A stretch of 64,000 bases of DNA from Rhizobium sp. Leaf262. Lineage in GTDB: Bacteria > Pseudomonadota > Alphaproteobacteria > Rhizobiales > Rhizobiaceae. This document shows, one piece after another, positions 35,121 to 44,311 of the stretch; the first letter of the stretch is position 1, and the number at the start of each line of letters is the position of its first letter. A model generated the notes under the pieces. The model was given only the letters and a program-made list of their open reading frames with translations. It had not been told where the DNA came from and did not search any database. Made by a program: the position numbers and the translations under genes. The stretch is from NCBI RefSeq assembly GCF_001422245.1, contig NZ_LMMM01000006.1:1-64000 (forward strand). The letters are read 5' to 3'.

Positions 35121-36398
35121 ATGCAGTTCAAATCCTACTGGCACGACACGGCCCCCGTCTTTACCTCTGCGGCAACGGGACAGGTGGAAGGTACTTTCGA
35201 TGTCGCCATTATCGGCGGCGGCTTTACCGGCCTGTCCGCAGCGCGCAGTCTGGCCAAGGGCGGCGCGAAAGTGGTGGTGCTGGAGGCGCAGCATGTCGGC
35301 TTTGGCGGCTCCGGCCGCAATGGCGGGCATCTGAACAACGGCATCGCCCACAGCTTCATCTCGGCGAAGGACCATTTGGGCGTGGAGCGTGCCAGCGCGC
35401 TCTACCGCGCCTATGACGCGTCAGTCGATACGATCGAGGCCATTGTCGCTGAAGAGGGCATCGATTGCAGCTTTCGCCGTGCCGGCAAGCTGAAACTGGC
35501 ATCGAAGCCCGCCCACATGGATGCGATTGCGAAGAATTTCGAGGTCGTCCATCGCGAGATTGATCCCGATACCGCGCTTCTTTCCAAGGCTGATCTCAAG
35601 ACGGAAATCGGTTCGGATGATTTCCATGGCGCGATGCTGTCGAAGAAAAGCGGCATGATGCATATGGGCCGTTTCGTGCATGGCATCGCGCAAGCCTGCG
35701 TGCGTCACGGCGTAACCATTTTCGAAAAGGCTCCGGTCACGGATCGCAGCGAACAGGGTGACATTCATCGGCTGACGACGCCGCGCGGCTTTGTCGAGGC
35801 GCGCAATGTCGTCGTGGCCACCAATGCCTACACGTCTGGCCCGTTCGATTATTTCAAACGCCGCATCATTCCGGTCGGCAGCTTTATCGTGGCGACACGA
35901 CCGCTCAGCGATTCCGAAGTCGCTTCCGTCATGCCCGGCAACCGCACCTGCGTCACCTCCATGAATATCGGCAATTACTTCCGGCTCTCGCCGGATAACC
36001 GGCTGATCTTTGGCGGGCGAGCTCGTTTTTCCGCAACATCGGATGCGCGGTCGGATGCCAAGAGCGGTGAAATTCTGAGGAGCGGCCTGGCCGAGATGTT
36101 CCCGCAGTTGCGTGGTGTCGATATCGACTATTGCTGGGGTGGTCTCGTGGGCATGACCAGCGACCGCTTCCCGCGCGCAGGCGAAGTCGAAGGCCTGAAC
36201 TTTGCCATGGGCTATTCCGGCCACGGCGCACAGATGTCGATCCATATGGGAACGCTGATTGCCGATAAGCTGCTCGAGAAGCCGGATCGCAATCCGCTGA
36301 GAGGTCTGGATTGGAATGCCGTGCCTGGCTATTCCGGCAAGCCCTGGTTCCTGCCTGTGGTGGGGTTCTATTACAAGATGCTCGACAAGTTTCAGTAA
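35121..36398 (+). CDS. FAD-dependent oxidoreductase (DAO family, gamma-glutamylputrescine oxidase-like), second copy
   Basis: Flavoprotein of 425 aa. The N-terminal YWHDTAP and the FAD motif VAIIGGGFTGLSAARSLAKGG (about residues 28-48), followed by GFGGSGRNGGHLNNG, match PuuB-type gamma-glutamylputrescine oxidases and related amine oxidases. The C-terminal YCWGGLVGMTSDRFPRAG and GYSGHGAQMS parts are also typical. I choose the ATG at 35121, ten bases after AAGGGG; an ATG at 35112 lies too close to that site. No glutamylpolyamine synthetase gene is present, so the substrate may be another N-substituted amine. Confidence 0.87.
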   Translation: MQFKSYWHDTAPVFTSAATGQVEGTFDVAIIGGGFTGLSAARSLAKGGAKVVVLEAQHVGFGGSGRNGGHLNNGIAHSFISAKDHLGVERASALYRAYDASVDTIEAIVAEEGIDCSFRRAGKLKLASKPAHMDAIAKNFEVVHREIDPDTALLSKADLKTEIGSDDFHGAMLSKKSGMMHMGRFVHGIAQACVRHGVTIFEKAPVTDRSEQGDIHRLTTPRGFVEARNVVVATNAYTSGPFDYFKRRIIPVGSFIVATRPLSDSEVASVMPGNRTCVTSMNIGNYFRLSPDNRLIFGGRARFSATSDARSDAKSGEILRSGLAEMFPQLRGVDIDYCWGGLVGMTSDRFPRAGEVEGLNFAMGYSGHGAQMSIHMGTLIADKLLEKPDRNPLRGLDWNAVPGYSGKPWFLPVVGFYYKMLDKFQ

Positions 36399-36402
36399 AA
36401 GT

Positions 36403-36428
36403 AAAAGGCCCGCCGTAGCGGGCCTTTT
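36403..36428. terminator. Bidirectional rho-independent terminator
   Basis: A perfect 11-bp stem (36403-36413 with 36418-36428), G/C-rich with AAAA and TTTT ends, around the four-base loop CGTA. It separates two convergent genes that end at 36398 and 36433 and can work in both directions. Confidence 0.9.
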
Positions 36429-36432
36429 CGTT

Positions 36433-37890
36433 TCAGTTCAGGCCGCCGATATGGAAGGCCTTGGTCTCCAGATATTCCTCGATACCGCATTGCGCTCCCT
36501 CACGGCCAAGGCCGGATTGCTTGACGCCGCCGAAGGGTGCGACTTCCATGGAAACGGAACCGGTGTTGAGCCCGACCATGCCGAACTCCAAGGCTTCCCC
36601 CACGCGCCAGGACCGCTTTAGGCTTTCCGTGTAGAAATAGGCCGCAAGGCCAAAGGGCGTGCCGTTGGCAATGGCAATCGCCTCTTCTTCCGTCTCGAAG
36701 CGGAAGAGCGGGGCGACAGGCCCGAAGGTTTCCTCGCCGGCCAACAGCATGTCCGTCGTGGCACCACCCAGCACGATGGGTGCCGTGAATTGATCGCCCG
36801 CAGGCAATGTCGGTCGCTTGGACAGGATTTCGGCACCCTTGGAGAGTGCGTCTTCGACATGGCGGTTGATCTTGTCGATGGCGGCTGCGTTGATCATTGG
36901 ACCGATTGTGACGCCAGCTTCCGTGCCCGGTCCGACCGTCATGGCGGAAACCTTTGCCGATAGTTTGGCGGCAAAGGCATCGTAAACGCCGGACTGAACC
37001 AGAATGCGGTTGGAGCAGACGCAGGTCTGGCCGCCATTGCGGAATTTGGACGCAATCGCACCTTCGACGGCGAGATCAATGTCGGCATCGTCGAACACGA
37101 TGAAGGGCGCATTGCCGCCAAGCTCGAGGCTCAGGCGCTTGATGCTGTCTGCGGCACCTCGCATCAGCAACGAGCCGACGCGCGTGGAGCCGGTAAAGGA
37201 AATCTTGCGCACCGTTTCGTTGGACAGCAACTCGTTGCCGATTTCCGTTGGCATGCCGGTGACAATGTTGATGACGCCTGCCGGAATGCCCGCCCGCTCT
37301 GCCAGCACCCCCAGAGCCAGCGCAGAATAGGGCGTGAATTCGGAGGGCTTGATGACGACGGTGCATCCGGCGGCAAGAGCTGGTGCCACCTTGCGGGTGA
37401 TCATCGCATTGGGAAAGTTCCACGGCGTGATGATACCGCAGACACCCACCGCTTCCTTCAACACCACGATACGACGATCTGTGGTGGGGGATGGAATGGT
37501 GTGGCCGTTGATGCGGCGGGCTTCCTCGGCAAACCATTTGACGAAGGATGCGCCATAGCGGATTTCACCCTTGCCTTCGCTGAGTGGCTTTCCCTGTTCC
37601 ATGGTCAGCAGCAGCCCGAGGTCGTCCTCGTGCTCGATCATCAGCGCGTACCACTTTTCCAGAAGGGCTGCGCGCTCGGCATGGGTTCTGGCCTTCCACG
37701 GTGTGAAGGCCTTGGCTGCCGCATCGATGGCCGCGCGGCTCTCATCGCCGCCCATATCCGGCACGGTACCCAGCACCTTTTGCGTGGCGGGATCGATGAC
37801 ATCGACTGTCTTGCCCGAGCCTGCATTCAGCCATTTACCGCCAATGAAACCTTGCTGCTGAAACAGGCCCTGATCTTTTAGAGCATTCAT
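36433..37890 (-). CDS. gabD: NAD(P)-dependent succinate-semialdehyde dehydrogenase
   Basis: Aldehyde dehydrogenase of 485 aa. The catalytic Cys is in the GGQTCVCSNR segment, the general-base Glu in LELGGNAPFIVFDDAD, and the nucleotide-binding part in ITPWNFPNAMITRK. The C-terminal GMVGLNTGSVSMEVAPFGGVKQSGLGREG is typical of GabD. It would oxidise the semialdehyde produced by a transaminase or oxidase of this region. GAGGAG lies eight bases before the ATG at 37890. It overlaps no neighbour and is 13 bp downstream of a dehydrogenase gene. Confidence 0.88.
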   Translation of the reverse strand: MNALKDQGLFQQQGFIGGKWLNAGSGKTVDVIDPATQKVLGTVPDMGGDESRAAIDAAAKAFTPWKARTHAERAALLEKWYALMIEHEDDLGLLLTMEQGKPLSEGKGEIRYGASFVKWFAEEARRINGHTIPSPTTDRRIVVLKEAVGVCGIITPWNFPNAMITRKVAPALAAGCTVVIKPSEFTPYSALALGVLAERAGIPAGVINIVTGMPTEIGNELLSNETVRKISFTGSTRVGSLLMRGAADSIKRLSLELGGNAPFIVFDDADIDLAVEGAIASKFRNGGQTCVCSNRILVQSGVYDAFAAKLSAKVSAMTVGPGTEAGVTIGPMINAAAIDKINRHVEDALSKGAEILSKRPTLPAGDQFTAPIVLGGATTDMLLAGEETFGPVAPLFRFETEEEAIAIANGTPFGLAAYFYTESLKRSWRVGEALEFGMVGLNTGSVSMEVAPFGGVKQSGLGREGAQCGIEEYLETKAFHIGGLN

Positions 37891-37903
37891 TCCATTTTCT
37901 CCT

Positions 37904-38950
37904 CTAAGCCAATGCACTCAGCACGGCGGCGGTAATCACGTCGGTTTTGTCCTTGCCAGGCACGGTTCCAACACCCTTGGCGGTGGCCGCCTCGATGGCC
38001 GAGATAATATCGGCGGCGGCTTGTTTTTCGCCGAGGTGATCGAGCATCATCGCGCCCGACCATATGGCTGCGATGGGATTGGCAATGCCGAGATGGGCGA
38101 TATCGGGTGCCGAGCCATGCACGGGCTCGAACATCGAAGGCGCCGACCTGTCAGGGTTGATGTTGGCTGATGCTGCGAAGCCAAGCCCACCCTGAATGGC
38201 AGCACCCAGATCGGTCAGAATGTCGCCGAAGAGGTTGGAGGCCACGACGACATCCAGTGTTTCCGGTGCCATGACCATCCGCGCTGCCATGGCGTCGATA
38301 TGGTAGTTGGTCACCTCCACGTCCGGATATTCGGTCGCAATTTTAGCCGTCATTTCATCCCAAAAGACCATAGAATATTTCTGGGCATTGGACTTGGTGA
38401 TAGACGCCAGTTTCTTGCGACGGGAGCGTGCCTGCTCGAAGCCGAAGCGCAGGATGCGCTCCACGCCTGTGCGGGTAAAGATCGAGGTTTCGACGGCCAC
38501 TTCATCCGGCGTGCCGACATGGACCCGGCCACCAGCACCGGAATATTCCCCCTCGGTATTCTCTCGGATGCACAGAATATCGAAAGCGTCCTTCTTCAAT
38601 GGCCCTTCGACACCCGGCAACAGGCGATGGGGGCGGATGTTGGCATATTGCACGAAGGCCTTGCGGATTGGCAGCAACAACCCATGCAGCGAAACGGAAT
38701 CCGGCACCTCAGCTGGCCAACCAACGGCACCCAATAGAATGGCATCGAAACCGCGCAGGGTTTCTATTCCATTGGCGGGCATCATCGCGCCGGTTTCCTT
38801 GTAGAAGGCGCAGGACCACGGAAATGTCGTCTCGCTCAGCGTAAAACTGCCCTGCTTTTTCGCCGCTGCCTGCAACACGGCCCAGGCGGCGTCGATGACG
38901 GCTGTGCCGATGCCGTCTCCGGGAATGAGTGCGATGGAATGGTTTTTCAT
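37904..38950 (-). CDS. Isopropylmalate-type oxidative decarboxylating dehydrogenase (tartrate/D-malate dehydrogenase-like)
   Basis: NAD-dependent beta-decarboxylating dehydrogenase of 348 aa. The N-terminal IALIPGDGIGTAVIDAAWAVL, the substrate-loop ANIRPHRLLPGVEGPLK, the Lys in ITKSNAQKYSMVFWDE and the Asp-rich FGDILTDLGAAIQGGLGFAASANINPD identify the tartrate/D-malate branch rather than leucine biosynthesis. I choose ATG at 38950. It lies between two aldehyde dehydrogenase genes, which suggests that a hydroxyacid intermediate is handled in the pathway. Confidence 0.87.
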   Translation of the reverse strand: MKNHSIALIPGDGIGTAVIDAAWAVLQAAAKKQGSFTLSETTFPWSCAFYKETGAMMPANGIETLRGFDAILLGAVGWPAEVPDSVSLHGLLLPIRKAFVQYANIRPHRLLPGVEGPLKKDAFDILCIRENTEGEYSGAGGRVHVGTPDEVAVETSIFTRTGVERILRFGFEQARSRRKKLASITKSNAQKYSMVFWDEMTAKIATEYPDVEVTNYHIDAMAARMVMAPETLDVVVASNLFGDILTDLGAAIQGGLGFAASANINPDRSAPSMFEPVHGSAPDIAHLGIANPIAAIWSGAMMLDHLGEKQAAADIISAIEAATAKGVGTVPGKDKTDVITAAVLSALA

Positions 38951-38964
38951 ATGCAATATCCGCC

Positions 38965-40428
38965 TTAGAGATCGATCAGAACGCTTTTGGACTTCCGGTT
39001 CGCCATATAGGCCTCGCGCCCCAAATCCTTGCCGATGCCGGAGCTTTTGTAGCCGCCGGTCGGCAGAATATGATCGCGAGAGCGGCCATAACGATTGACC
39101 CAGATCGTGCCCGCCTGCAACCGTCTCGTCACACGTATCGCCCGCGAAAGATCACACGTGAAGACGCCTGCTGCCAGACCGTATGTCGGATGGTCGGCCA
39201 GGGCGAGCGCCTCGTCCTCATCCTGAAACGTTTGCAGCGTCAGAACCGGTCCGAAGATTTCCTCCGTTACGGCAGGCGAATCCTGTGTAACGTTGCCCAG
39301 CAAAGTCGGGGCGTAGAAATAGCCGTCGCGATCCATGATCTGCCCACCCGTCAGGCACTCTGCACCCGCACCAATGGCGGCACGCACGATGGCGTCGATG
39401 CGTTCGATCTGTTTTTGCGAAATGATCGGGCTGTATTGGGTTTTCTCATCCCATGTCGGCCCGGTTTCGACACGGCGCATGATGGCGGTGATCGCAGCAA
39501 TCAGTTCCTCCGCAATCTCCTTGGCGACGATGAGGCGCGAGCCTGCCACACAGGCCTGGCCCGCATTGGAGATGATGCTCTGCGCCACGGCCTTGGCGGT
39601 GCGCTCGATATCGGCATCTGCAAAGACCACTTGCGGGCTCTTGCCGCCAAGCTCCAGCGTCATCGGCTTGATGCCGGTTCGCGCGACATTCTGCATGATG
39701 GCGGCACCGGCGGCGGTGGAGCCGGTAAAGCTGACCTTGGAAATATCCGCATGACCGGTAATCGCATTGCCGGTGACCATACCATTGCCCAGAACGATAT
39801 TGATGAGCCCGGCGGGAATGCCGGCCTCGACCGAAAGCTCGGCAATGCGCAATGTCGAAAACGGCGTCATTTCGGATGGTTTCAGCACCACGGCATTGCC
39901 TGCGGCAAGAGCCGGGCCGAGCTTCCAACCTGCCATCGACAGCGGAAAATTCCACGGCGTGATGGCACCGACGACACCATAAGGTTCGGTCATGACCATG
40001 CCAAGGCTGGCGTCGGAGGTGGGAACGAGATCGCTGCCTTCCTTGTCCGCAAATTCGGCAAAGAAGCGGATTTGTTCGGCGGTTACAGCGATATCGCCTG
40101 CCACCAGATGCCCAACGGGACGGGTGGAGGACACGGCCTCCAGCTTTGCGAGATATTCCGCGTCCTGTTCGATCAAATCCGCCCAGCGTTGCATGGCGCT
40201 GACACGGTCTCGCGGGCGCACGCCGCCCCAGTTGCTGGCTTTGAGTGCCGTTTTGGAGGTCTGAACGGCCTGATCCACAAGATCGGCGCTGGCGACCGGA
40301 CAATCGCCAAATGCCATGCCATCCGAAGGTCGGCGCATGGCTATGCCCTCGCTGGCATTCACCTTCTCACCGCCAATGAAGTGGTAATGCGGCAGTGAAA
40401 TCGTGTCTGGATCGAAGCTGAGCGTCAT
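38965..40428 (-). CDS. Aldehyde dehydrogenase, second family member
   Basis: Aldehyde dehydrogenase of 487 aa: GAITPWNFPLSMAGWKLGPALAAGN, Glu in LELGGKSPQVVFADAD, Cys in NAGQACVAGSR, and EEIFGPVLTL. It differs clearly from the GabD-like enzyme at 36433-37890 and is closer to betaine/gamma-aminobutyraldehyde dehydrogenases. Near the C-terminus WVNRYGRSRDHILPTGGYKSSGIGKD is typical of the family. It is 13 bp downstream of a cupin gene and 14 bp upstream of the tartrate-dehydrogenase-like gene. Confidence 0.88.
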   Translation of the reverse strand: MTLSFDPDTISLPHYHFIGGEKVNASEGIAMRRPSDGMAFGDCPVASADLVDQAVQTSKTALKASNWGGVRPRDRVSAMQRWADLIEQDAEYLAKLEAVSSTRPVGHLVAGDIAVTAEQIRFFAEFADKEGSDLVPTSDASLGMVMTEPYGVVGAITPWNFPLSMAGWKLGPALAAGNAVVLKPSEMTPFSTLRIAELSVEAGIPAGLINIVLGNGMVTGNAITGHADISKVSFTGSTAAGAAIMQNVARTGIKPMTLELGGKSPQVVFADADIERTAKAVAQSIISNAGQACVAGSRLIVAKEIAEELIAAITAIMRRVETGPTWDEKTQYSPIISQKQIERIDAIVRAAIGAGAECLTGGQIMDRDGYFYAPTLLGNVTQDSPAVTEEIFGPVLTLQTFQDEDEALALADHPTYGLAAGVFTCDLSRAIRVTRRLQAGTIWVNRYGRSRDHILPTGGYKSSGIGKDLGREAYMANRKSKSVLIDL

Positions 40429-40441
40429 CGCCTTGTTGCCC

Positions 40442-40804
40442 TTACGCCGGGTCCGTCACGGTCACGTAAATCTTGCGAACCGTCTCGATGGTGCGCCAGA
40501 TGCCAACGAAACCGGGCTTCATCATGAAGCTGTCGCCGGTGCGGTAAGTGACGGTTTCGCCATCTTTTTCTTCCAGCTCGATAACCCCGGAGATGATGTG
40601 GCAGAATTCGTAGGTCGTGCCTTTGATGGAGTGTGTTTCGCCGGGCGTGGCTTCCCAGATGCCGGTGTGAACGGTGCCATCGCGGCAATCGTCCAGCGCC
40701 CATGTCTTGAAGGATGGATTGCCGGAAATGAGCCGCTCCGGAGTCGGCAGCGCCTCTTTCGGCGTGGTCTGCGGGTTGGTGTCGATACGGGTGATGAGTG
40801 ACAT
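40442..40804 (-). CDS. Small cupin-domain protein (DUF861 type)
   Basis: A single beta-barrel cupin of 120 aa (GETHSIKGTTYEFCHIISGVIELEEKDGE, then TYRTGDSFMMKPGFVGIW). It matches the cupin_3/DUF861 group, whose members occur in amine and ureide degradation clusters. Only one histidine-rich motif half is complete, so the metal site is uncertain. AGGA precedes the ATG. It is encoded between the GhrA-like reductase and the aldehyde dehydrogenase genes. Role unknown, possibly an isomerase or binding protein for an intermediate. Confidence 0.82.
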   Translation of the reverse strand: MSLITRIDTNPQTTPKEALPTPERLISGNPSFKTWALDDCRDGTVHTGIWEATPGETHSIKGTTYEFCHIISGVIELEEKDGETVTYRTGDSFMMKPGFVGIWRTIETVRKIYVTVTDPA

Positions 40805-40825
40805 GGAATGTCCTTTCTGTGCTGT

Positions 40826-41749
40826 TCAGTAGCCGCGGCTGCGGTCGATGAGGCCGATGGGGTCGAGGCCGTTTGTGTGGCGGCGAATATTGTCGATAAC
40901 GGCCATTGCTGCCGTTTCCGGCTGCGTGACGGAGGCGATGTGCGGAGTGATGATGACGCCGGGATGCTGCCACAGCGGATGGTCCGCAGGCAGCGGTTCC
41001 GGGTCGGTCACATCAAGCACAGCACCGGACAAATGACCGCTGTTGAGCGCATCTATCAAAGCGAATTGATCGAGTTGCTGCCCACGCCCGGCTTGGATAA
41101 GGGCCGCACCAGCGGGCAGCTTTGCGAAGAGCTCGGCATTCAGAAATCCGCGCGTTTCAGGCGTCAGCGGCAGCAGGCAGATGAGGATCTCCGTATGTGC
41201 CAGAAAGGCATCGAGCTGATCTGCGCCGTGGTGGCAGATGACGCCATCGATAGTATGTGCGCTGCGGCTCCAGCCAGAGAGCGGAAAGCCGAAGGGTTTC
41301 AGCCGCTCCAGCACCGCCTTGCCGAGATGGCCGAGACCCAGTACGCCAACGCGCCGCTCGTGCGCCTGTTTTACCGGCAATGCTTTCCATTCAGCTTTCG
41401 CCTGCTGTGCCAGATAATCTGGCAGGCGACGGTGTAGCGCCAGAACGCCGAGCGTCACATATTCCTGCATCATTCTGATGATGCCGTCTTCCACCATGCG
41501 CACCAGTTTGACATGGGCGGGCAGGGACGATGTATCGAACTGATCGATACCGGCACCGATGGAAAACAGGATTTCCATATTTTTATAGCGCGCAAGGTCG
41601 GCGGGGGCCGTCCAGGTGATGAGATAGCGCACGTTTTCAGGATCGACGGATGCCGGATCGGAGGAAAACGGCACATCTGGCAGCTCCTGCGCAAAGTGCT
41701 CGGCGAAGATTTTCGCGCGCGCTGCGTCGGAATTGAACAGAAATGTCAT
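40826..41749 (-). CDS. ghrA: 2-Hydroxyacid dehydrogenase (glyoxylate/hydroxypyruvate reductase A type)
   Basis: NAD(P)-dependent reductase of 307 aa of the D-isomer 2-hydroxyacid dehydrogenase family. The nucleotide-binding motif [17 protein letters not shown] lies at about residues 135-151, with the catalytic Arg in [11 protein letters not shown], the Glu region [12 protein letters not shown] and His in ITPHIAS. The N-terminal pattern matches GhrA (YcdW). It would reduce a 2-oxoacid or glyoxylate formed in the pathway. It lies 21 bp upstream of the cupin gene. Confidence 0.87.
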   Translation of the reverse strand: MTFLFNSDAARAKIFAEHFAQELPDVPFSSDPASVDPENVRYLITWTAPADLARYKNMEILFSIGAGIDQFDTSSLPAHVKLVRMVEDGIIRMMQEYVTLGVLALHRRLPDYLAQQAKAEWKALPVKQAHERRVGVLGLGHLGKAVLERLKPFGFPLSGWSRSAHTIDGVICHHGADQLDAFLAHTEILICLLPLTPETRGFLNAELFAKLPAGAALIQAGRGQQLDQFALIDALNSGHLSGAVLDVTDPEPLPADHPLWQHPGVIITPHIASVTQPETAAMAVIDNIRRHTNGLDPIGLIDRSRGY

Positions 41750-41852
41750 GCGCCAGCCCTCGTCTTTCAGTCACGCAAAGTTGGCGTATTTCAAACGGCA
41801 GGATGCACTGAAGCAGCGATGGATCGCAGCACATCTGACCGATTTGGCCGCA

Positions 41853-42977
41853 TCAGGCGCTCAATCGCGTTCCAAGCTCAAGCAGCATGCGGTGGCAGGA
41901 GGAGAGTTCCTCGCGGGTAATGAACTCGTTTGCCTTGTGTGCGCGTGCGATATCACCGGGACCGCAGATAATGCTGTCGATACCGGCGGCCTGATAAAGC
42001 CCCGCTTCGGTGCCGTAACTGACGGCAGCCAGTAGCTCGGTGCCGGTCAGGTCTCGCATGAGGGCGGTGAGGGGTGCACCTGCGGCAAGAGACAGGGCCG
42101 GGTATTCGCTTAGTGTATCGAAGCTGACGTCGAAACCCTTCGCTTGCAGCGCCGCTGTCGCGTTGCGAAGCGGTTCGAGCAAGCTAGCGGGCGAGACACC
42201 GGAAATTGCCCTTGCCTCGATATCAACGACGCAGAGATCGGGAATGATGTTGACGGCTTGCCCGCCCTTGATCGTGCCGACTTGAAGCGAAGAGTAAGGT
42301 GGTTCGAAATTGCTATCGAAAGGGCCATGCGTCAACGCATTGGCGGCGTTCACGGCGCTTGTCAGCATCTCGCTCATCGCATGGATGGCATTCAGACCAA
42401 GATCGGGCCTTGAGGAATGGCCGGGGCGACCCCGGACAGTGATCCGTGCCGCCGCCTTGCCTTTGTGGGCGCGGATGGCACGCAAGCCGCTTGGCTCACC
42501 CACGACGCACATATCTGGAAGCGCGCACAGCGTCGGAATGAGCTTGATGAGATGCGGCACACCTTTGCAACCGGCTTCTTCATCATAGGAAAAGGCAAGA
42601 TGGATGGGCCGCTTTAACGGCATTTTCGCAAATTCCGGCAGGGCGGTAAGTGCGCAGGCGAGGAAGCCCTTCATATCGCTGGTGCCGCGCCCATAGAGTC
42701 TGTCGCCATCGGCACGCAGGGAAAACGGGTCGCTCGACCAATCCGTTTCACTCGCTGGAACAACATCCATATGGCCGGACAGTATGACACCCGGCACATC
42801 GCGGGGGCCGATGGTGGCGAACAGGTTCGAGCGATCGCCTTCTGGTCCTAGGGCGGTGGTGACCTGTGCACCGTGGCTGCGAGCGTAATCGGCAATCCAT
42901 TGCACGATCGTCGCATTGGGCTGCCCCACCACGGAAGGAAATGACACCAGTCGTTCCAGTATATCGAATTCACTCAT
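41853..42977 (-). CDS. argE: Acetylornithine deacetylase-like M20 metallohydrolase
   Basis: Zinc hydrolase of 374 aa (M20/ArgE-DapE). Metal-site segments are SGHMDVVPA, GRGTSDMKGFLA, the catalytic Glu pair in YDEEAGCKG, and VVGEPSGL. The dimerisation domain starts at RAHKGKAAARITVRGRPGHSSRPDLG. It removes an acyl group from an N-acyl amino acid. In this setting, far from other arginine genes and next to a GNAT gene, it may act on an N-acetylated catabolic intermediate rather than in arginine synthesis. GAGG precedes the ATG at 42977. Confidence 0.87.
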   Translation of the reverse strand: MSEFDILERLVSFPSVVGQPNATIVQWIADYARSHGAQVTTALGPEGDRSNLFATIGPRDVPGVILSGHMDVVPASETDWSSDPFSLRADGDRLYGRGTSDMKGFLACALTALPEFAKMPLKRPIHLAFSYDEEAGCKGVPHLIKLIPTLCALPDMCVVGEPSGLRAIRAHKGKAAARITVRGRPGHSSRPDLGLNAIHAMSEMLTSAVNAANALTHGPFDSNFEPPYSSLQVGTIKGGQAVNIIPDLCVVDIEARAISGVSPASLLEPLRNATAALQAKGFDVSFDTLSEYPALSLAAGAPLTALMRDLTGTELLAAVSYGTEAGLYQAAGIDSIICGPGDIARAHKANEFITREELSSCHRMLLELGTRLSA

Positions 42978-43146
42978 GCCAGCCTCGCGCTCTGTTCGCG
43001 ACAAACTAGAGACTTTATTGGCCAGAAAAACTCGAAAGCATCGCAGCTTTAGTGGATACTGCTGAAAGTCGGGCGGATTCGACTGAAATATTTGGCGTCG
43101 ATGCCGTATTTCTGGAAGCCGAATTCATGACATGCAGGGAATGCCC

Positions 43147-44073
43147 ATGGCGTACGGAACCTGCACAGGGGACGCGGTGGATCATAACGGCACCATACAG
43201 CTTGAGGCCTTTGAACTGACGCTGGAAGATATTGCCAGCGCAGATATAGAAAAGCTGCACGCATTGTCCGTTGGCGTTGGCTGGCCTCATCGCCCCAAAG
43301 ACTGGCAGATGCTTTTGAAAAACGGCAATGGTGTCGTCGCAGTCGACTCCATCGGTCGTCTTGCGGGCTCGGCCATGTGGTTCGATTTCGGGCCGACATT
43401 TTCCACGATTGGTATGGTCATCACGCCTCCTCGTCTTCAGGCGAGAGGGGCAGGAAGCTGGATGATGCTGCATGTAATGCAGCAGGCGGGCAAACGACAG
43501 TTCGGACTGAACGCCACGCGCGCAGCGAAACGGCTCTATCAGTCCATGGGATTTGAAATCGAAGAGACCGTATTCCAGTGCCAGGGGGAGGCGACACCGG
43601 TCGCCAATCCCCCACTCACGGGTGGCGCTGCGCTACGCGCACTGACACCTGGCGATGTCGAAGCAATTCTTGCGCTCGATGCGACCGCTTTCGGTGCCAG
43701 TCGCAACGTGCTGTTCAAATCGCTGCTGCCGGTTTCCAAAGGGGTGGTGCTGGTGCGCGGGCAACGCATCGAAGCCTTCTCGCTCTGCCGTCGTTTCGGA
43801 CGCGGCGCATTGATCGGCCCTGTCGTCGCAATCAATGAAGCGGACGCGATTGCTGTCACGCATCCGCATGTATTGGAACATGCGGGACAGTTCCTGCGCC
43901 TCGATACCAGAGAAGAACGGTGCGCATTTCCGGAATATCTCGCCAACTCGGGACTTGCCGTTTTCGATACTGTCACGACCATGTCATTGGGCGGGCGCTG
44001 GATGCAGGGGGACGAAGATCTGAAAAATTTGAAACCAAAGACCTGGGCACTTGCCAGTCAAGCCTTCGGATAA
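43147..44073 (+). CDS. Double GNAT-domain acetyltransferase-like protein, second copy
   Basis: Protein of 308 aa with two GNAT-like halves (MVITPPRLQARGAGSWMMLHVM with acetyl-CoA loop; LYQSMGF). It ends in TWALASQAFG, almost the same as the first copy at 33271-34104, and both share the early GWPHRPKDWQ/QWPHRIEDWA block, so they are paralogs. I choose the ATG at 43147, six bases after AGGGA; starts at 43132 and 43141 are possible. It is divergent from the M20 deacylase gene, an arrangement that suggests opposed acetylation and deacetylation. Confidence 0.82.
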   Translation: MAYGTCTGDAVDHNGTIQLEAFELTLEDIASADIEKLHALSVGVGWPHRPKDWQMLLKNGNGVVAVDSIGRLAGSAMWFDFGPTFSTIGMVITPPRLQARGAGSWMMLHVMQQAGKRQFGLNATRAAKRLYQSMGFEIEETVFQCQGEATPVANPPLTGGAALRALTPGDVEAILALDATAFGASRNVLFKSLLPVSKGVVLVRGQRIEAFSLCRRFGRGALIGPVVAINEADAIAVTHPHVLEHAGQFLRLDTREERCAFPEYLANSGLAVFDTVTTMSLGGRWMQGDEDLKNLKPKTWALASQAFG

Positions 44074-44311
44074 AGCTAATCATTAGATTGCAAATAACAC
44101 TCAACGTTGCCTTTCGTTTTTCAGGACGTCAGTTTTGACGTGGTTCTGCCCAATATAGTGTTGGGGCTTTGTATCACTAGCCAAGTCAATAGCTATACAG
44201 GCAGGGGTTGCGTTCAATGAATTGATGTCATTGGAAAATCGTGTGCCGCGTAGTGGTCGACGATTTGCACCCCATCAAGGCGATAAACACGCCAACTTAG
44301 GCTGCAAAGCG

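Noticed and set aside
38929..40398. A 489-codon frame antisense to the aldehyde dehydrogenase gene
   Set aside because: The opposite strand has complete ALDH motifs (catalytic Cys and Glu); the antisense product has none and is histidine/arginine rich in the usual shadow manner.
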